DNA from: Clostridiales bacterium
Lineage (GTDB): Bacteria; Bacillota; Clostridia; Saccharofermentanales; Saccharofermentanaceae
DNA: 64,000 bases
Assembly: GCA_017964005.1 (NCBI GenBank)
Contig: JAGCSR010000038.1
Span: 1 to 64,000 of the forward strand
Direction: 5' to 3'
The notes under the pieces are model-generated. The model was not told the origin of the DNA and made no database searches. It was given only the letters and a program-made list of their open reading frames with translations. The position numbers and the translations under genes are program-made. Shown here piece by piece: positions 62,135-64,000 of this stretch. Each line of letters begins with the position of its first letter. Position 1 is the first letter of the stretch.

Positions 62135-64000
62135 GACCCGCCGGTCCTTCCCGTCAACTGATACCCAGGTTCCCTCAGGAAGATAGAATTCCACCGTGCC
62201 GTCTTCTTCGAATACAGGTGCTGCTAAGATCTTATCTCCCAGCATATATTGTCTGTCCAGGAATGCGCAGACCGGGTCGTCCTGATACTCCAGGACCATT
62301 GGGCGCATTACCGGGAGTCCGTACTGCGAGGCTTCATCCCGGGCCTTGTCTATATACGGCATCAGGGACTTCTTGAGATCTGTATAATGCTTTACCACTT
62401 CCACCGATTCTTCATCATAGTTCCACGGCACCCTGTAAGAAGAACTTCCGTGAAGACGGCTGTGTGAACTCAATAGTCCGAAAGCAGCCCAGCGCTTGTA
62501 AACATCAGGTGTTGATGTATCTTCGAATCCTCCGATATCGTGGCTCCAGTAAGCAAATCCCGAGAGCATGAGGGACAGTCCGCCTCTTATAGTCTGTTCC
62601 ATTGACTGGTAGTCGGAGTGGCAGTCGCCGCCCCAGTGGACCGGGAACTTCTGGCATCCCGCGGTGGCGCTCCTTGCGAACACTATCGCTTCTTCTTCGC
62701 CCTTTGTATCTTTGAGCAGATCGAAAACCGTCTTGTTGTAAAGATACGTGTAGTAGTTTCTCATCCGCTTCGGGTCCTGTCCACCCGCGTACATAACATC
62801 TTCTGTCGGTATCCTCTCGCCGAAGTCAGTCTTAAAGCAATCGACCCCCATATCAAGGAGAGCCTTGAGCTTGTCCTGATACCAATGTGCCGCGTCTGAG
62901 TTGGTGAAGTCCACTATCCCCATTCCTGCCTGCCAAAGATCGTTCTGCCAAACGCTGCCGTCCCGCTTCCTGATGAGATAACCGTTCTTTGCCGCCTCGT
63001 CGAAAAGCTCCGATTGCTGGGCGATATAAGGGTTGATCCAGACACATACATGAAGGCCTCTGTCGTGGAGTTTTGCGATGAGTCCTTCAGGGTCCGGGAA
63101 CATGTCCTTATCCCAGCAGAAGTTGCACCAGTGGCTGTCTTTCATCCAGAAGCAGTCGAAGTGAAATACGGACAGGTAGATCCCGCGGTCGCGCATCCCG
63201 TCGACGAAAGACAGCACGGTCTCCTCATCGTAGTCTGTCGTAAAGGAAGTTGACAGCCACAGCCCGAAGGACCAGTCAGGGATCTTCGGAGGTCTGCCGG
63301 TAAGACCTGTATAGAGAGTAATTACATCCTTCATGGAATCTCCTGCGAAAAGGAAATAATCAAGGCACTCGCCGGCAACGGAGAATTGGACTTTTGATAC
63401 GTTCTCGGATGCGGCTTCGAAGCTGATCTCCTCGGTGTGGTTTACGAACACGCCCAGGTTGTTGTCCGTAATATAGAAGGGGATATTCTTGTATGCCTGT
63501 TCGGAGAATGTTCCTCCGTCTTTGTTGATGATATCGATGCTCTGCCCGTTCCTGATGAAGCTGCCGAAGCGTTCGCCGAGCCCGTATACGTGTTCTCCCA
63601 CACGAAGGTCCAGTTGTTCTCTCATGAAGGAACCATTGCTGCCGTCGATATAGGCAAGGGCGCCCTCACGTGAGGACGTTATCCTGCGTCCCGAACGTTT
63701 GAGCACATAGCCGTAATTGTCTTTATCTATCGTAAGAGTAGAATCGCCGCTTGCAACGGTAATGGTATTCTCATCTTCCTCGACCTTGAGCGCGGCACTT
63801 CCTTCGGTGAGATCAAAATAAGAAGGCTCAAGAGAGTTGTCGCCCTTGAAGTGGTATGTCCTTATATGGAAAACATTCTCATAAGGAGATGAGATCTCCA
63901 TCGTTATATAGGGACCGCTTAAGGTCATGCCCTTGCCGGTGATATAGAATGTCGGCATCGTAAGCGTTATCCTGTCAGGGTCTGTCTTAACGAACCTTAC
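62066..64000 (-). CDS. Alpha-xylosidase, GH31 family (partial, N-terminus off window)
   Basis: GH31 glycosidase of the YicI/XylS alpha-xylosidase type. The frame is open to the right edge, so the first part of the protein is missing; 644 residues are visible. The nucleophile region is VDCFKTDFGERIPTED and the acid/base region FARSATAGCQKFPVHWGGDC, both as in YicI, which prefers alpha-xylosyl residues (isoprimeverose, xyloglucan oligosaccharides). LSGFAYWSHDIGGFE is also conserved. No signal peptide can be judged. Fits a plant-polysaccharide-using gut bacterium. Confidence 0.92.
   Translation of the reverse strand, partial: VRFVKTDPDRITLTMPTFYITGKGMTLSGPYITMEISSPYENVFHIRTYHFKGDNSLEPSYFDLTEGSAALKVEEDENTITVASGDSTLTIDKDNYGYVLKRSGRRITSSREGALAYIDGSNGSFMREQLDLRVGEHVYGLGERFGSFIRNGQSIDIINKDGGTFSEQAYKNIPFYITDNNLGVFVNHTEEISFEAASENVSKVQFSVAGECLDYFLFAGDSMKDVITLYTGLTGRPPKIPDWSFGLWLSTSFTTDYDEETVLSFVDGMRDRGIYLSVFHFDCFWMKDSHWCNFCWDKDMFPDPEGLIAKLHDRGLHVCVWINPYIAQQSELFDEAAKNGYLIRKRDGSVWQNDLWQAGMGIVDFTNSDAAHWYQDKLKALLDMGVDCFKTDFGERIPTEDVMYAGGQDPKRMRNYYTYLYNKTVFDLLKDTKGEEEAIVFARSATAGCQKFPVHWGGDCHSDYQSMEQTIRGGLSLMLSGFAYWSHDIGGFEDTSTPDVYKRWAAFGLLSSHSRLHGSSSYRVPWNYDEESVEVVKHYTDLKKSLMPYIDKARDEASQYGLPVMRPMVLEYQDDPVCAFLDRQYMLGDKILAAPVFEEDGTVEFYLPEGTWVSVDGKDRRVLTQGTFFSEKREYLEMPVYIRE

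Overview
The window looks like chromosomal DNA of an anaerobic gut or rumen bacterium of the class Clostridia (Bacillota). This is inferred from moderate GC content, purine-rich Shine-Dalgarno sites (GGAGG/GGGGA) before nearly every gene, extended -10 promoters of the form TGnTATAATC, SLH-anchored surface proteins, many Clostridia-type lipoproteins, a thiamine salvage operon without visible de novo genes, and a carbohydrate-acting lyase, esterase and GH31 enzyme. I cannot name the genus. No rRNA, tRNA, CRISPR array or complete mobile element was seen.

Layout. 0-2 kb: the start of a nucleoside deaminase running off the left edge and a tandem pair of zinc-ribbon membrane proteins. 2.2-6.8 kb: a thiamine salvage operon on the minus strand (TPP riboswitch, intrinsic terminator, thiM, thiE, HAD phosphatase, thiD, SAM methyltransferase, tenA). 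7-8.2 kb: an ADP-ribosylglycohydrolase and a membrane HExxH protein. 8.3-11 kb: a scar region with a ParA ATPase whose C-terminus is lost at an AT-rich island carrying a membrane acyltransferase, a possible structured RNA ending in a terminator, and a GNAT gene broken by an internal deletion. 11-14.5 kb: a DUF134-NifX regulator behind two copies of a perfect palindrome, a secreted CE1-type esterase lipoprotein and a DUF4143 ATPase. 14.6-19.8 kb: a group of zinc-ribbon and small membrane proteins of unknown role. 19.8-25.4 kb: nitroreductase, two methyltransferases, an AraC/GyrI regulator, a DUF4143 remnant, a metallo-beta-lactamase-fold hydrolase and a YD-repeat-like protein. 25.4-39 kb: envelope genes, including several lipoproteins, a secreted heparinase-like lyase with an SLH anchor, two large solute-binding-type lipoproteins without a transporter, and an HSL-type esterase. 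39-49 kb: a Dus enzyme, an SPFH/zinc-ribbon pair, a cytosolic sugar-sensor diguanylate cyclase, a second AraC/GyrI regulator, membrane proteins and a frameshifted membrane-tethered Ntn hydrolase. 49-64 kb: small enzymes and acetyltransferases, a SUKH-like protein, an XRE regulator, a second SLH surface protein, the intact Ntn-hydrolase paralogue, an alpha/beta hydrolase and an alpha-xylosidase running off the right edge.

How it fits together. The only clear multi-gene pathway is thiamine salvage: TenA recovers the pyrimidine, ThiD phosphorylates it twice, ThiM phosphorylates the thiazole and ThiE joins them under TPP feedback; the HAD and methyltransferase genes are unexplained passengers or new steps. 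Much of the rest concerns the cell surface and is rich in paralogues: two SLH proteins with the same C-terminal anchor, two solute-binding-like lipoproteins, two membrane-tethered Ntn hydrolases, two AraC/GyrI regulators, four or more zinc-ribbon proteins, and seven GNAT genes (one broken). Several remnants (GNAT, DUF4143, ferredoxin, ParA) show that the region is eroding and has been rearranged.
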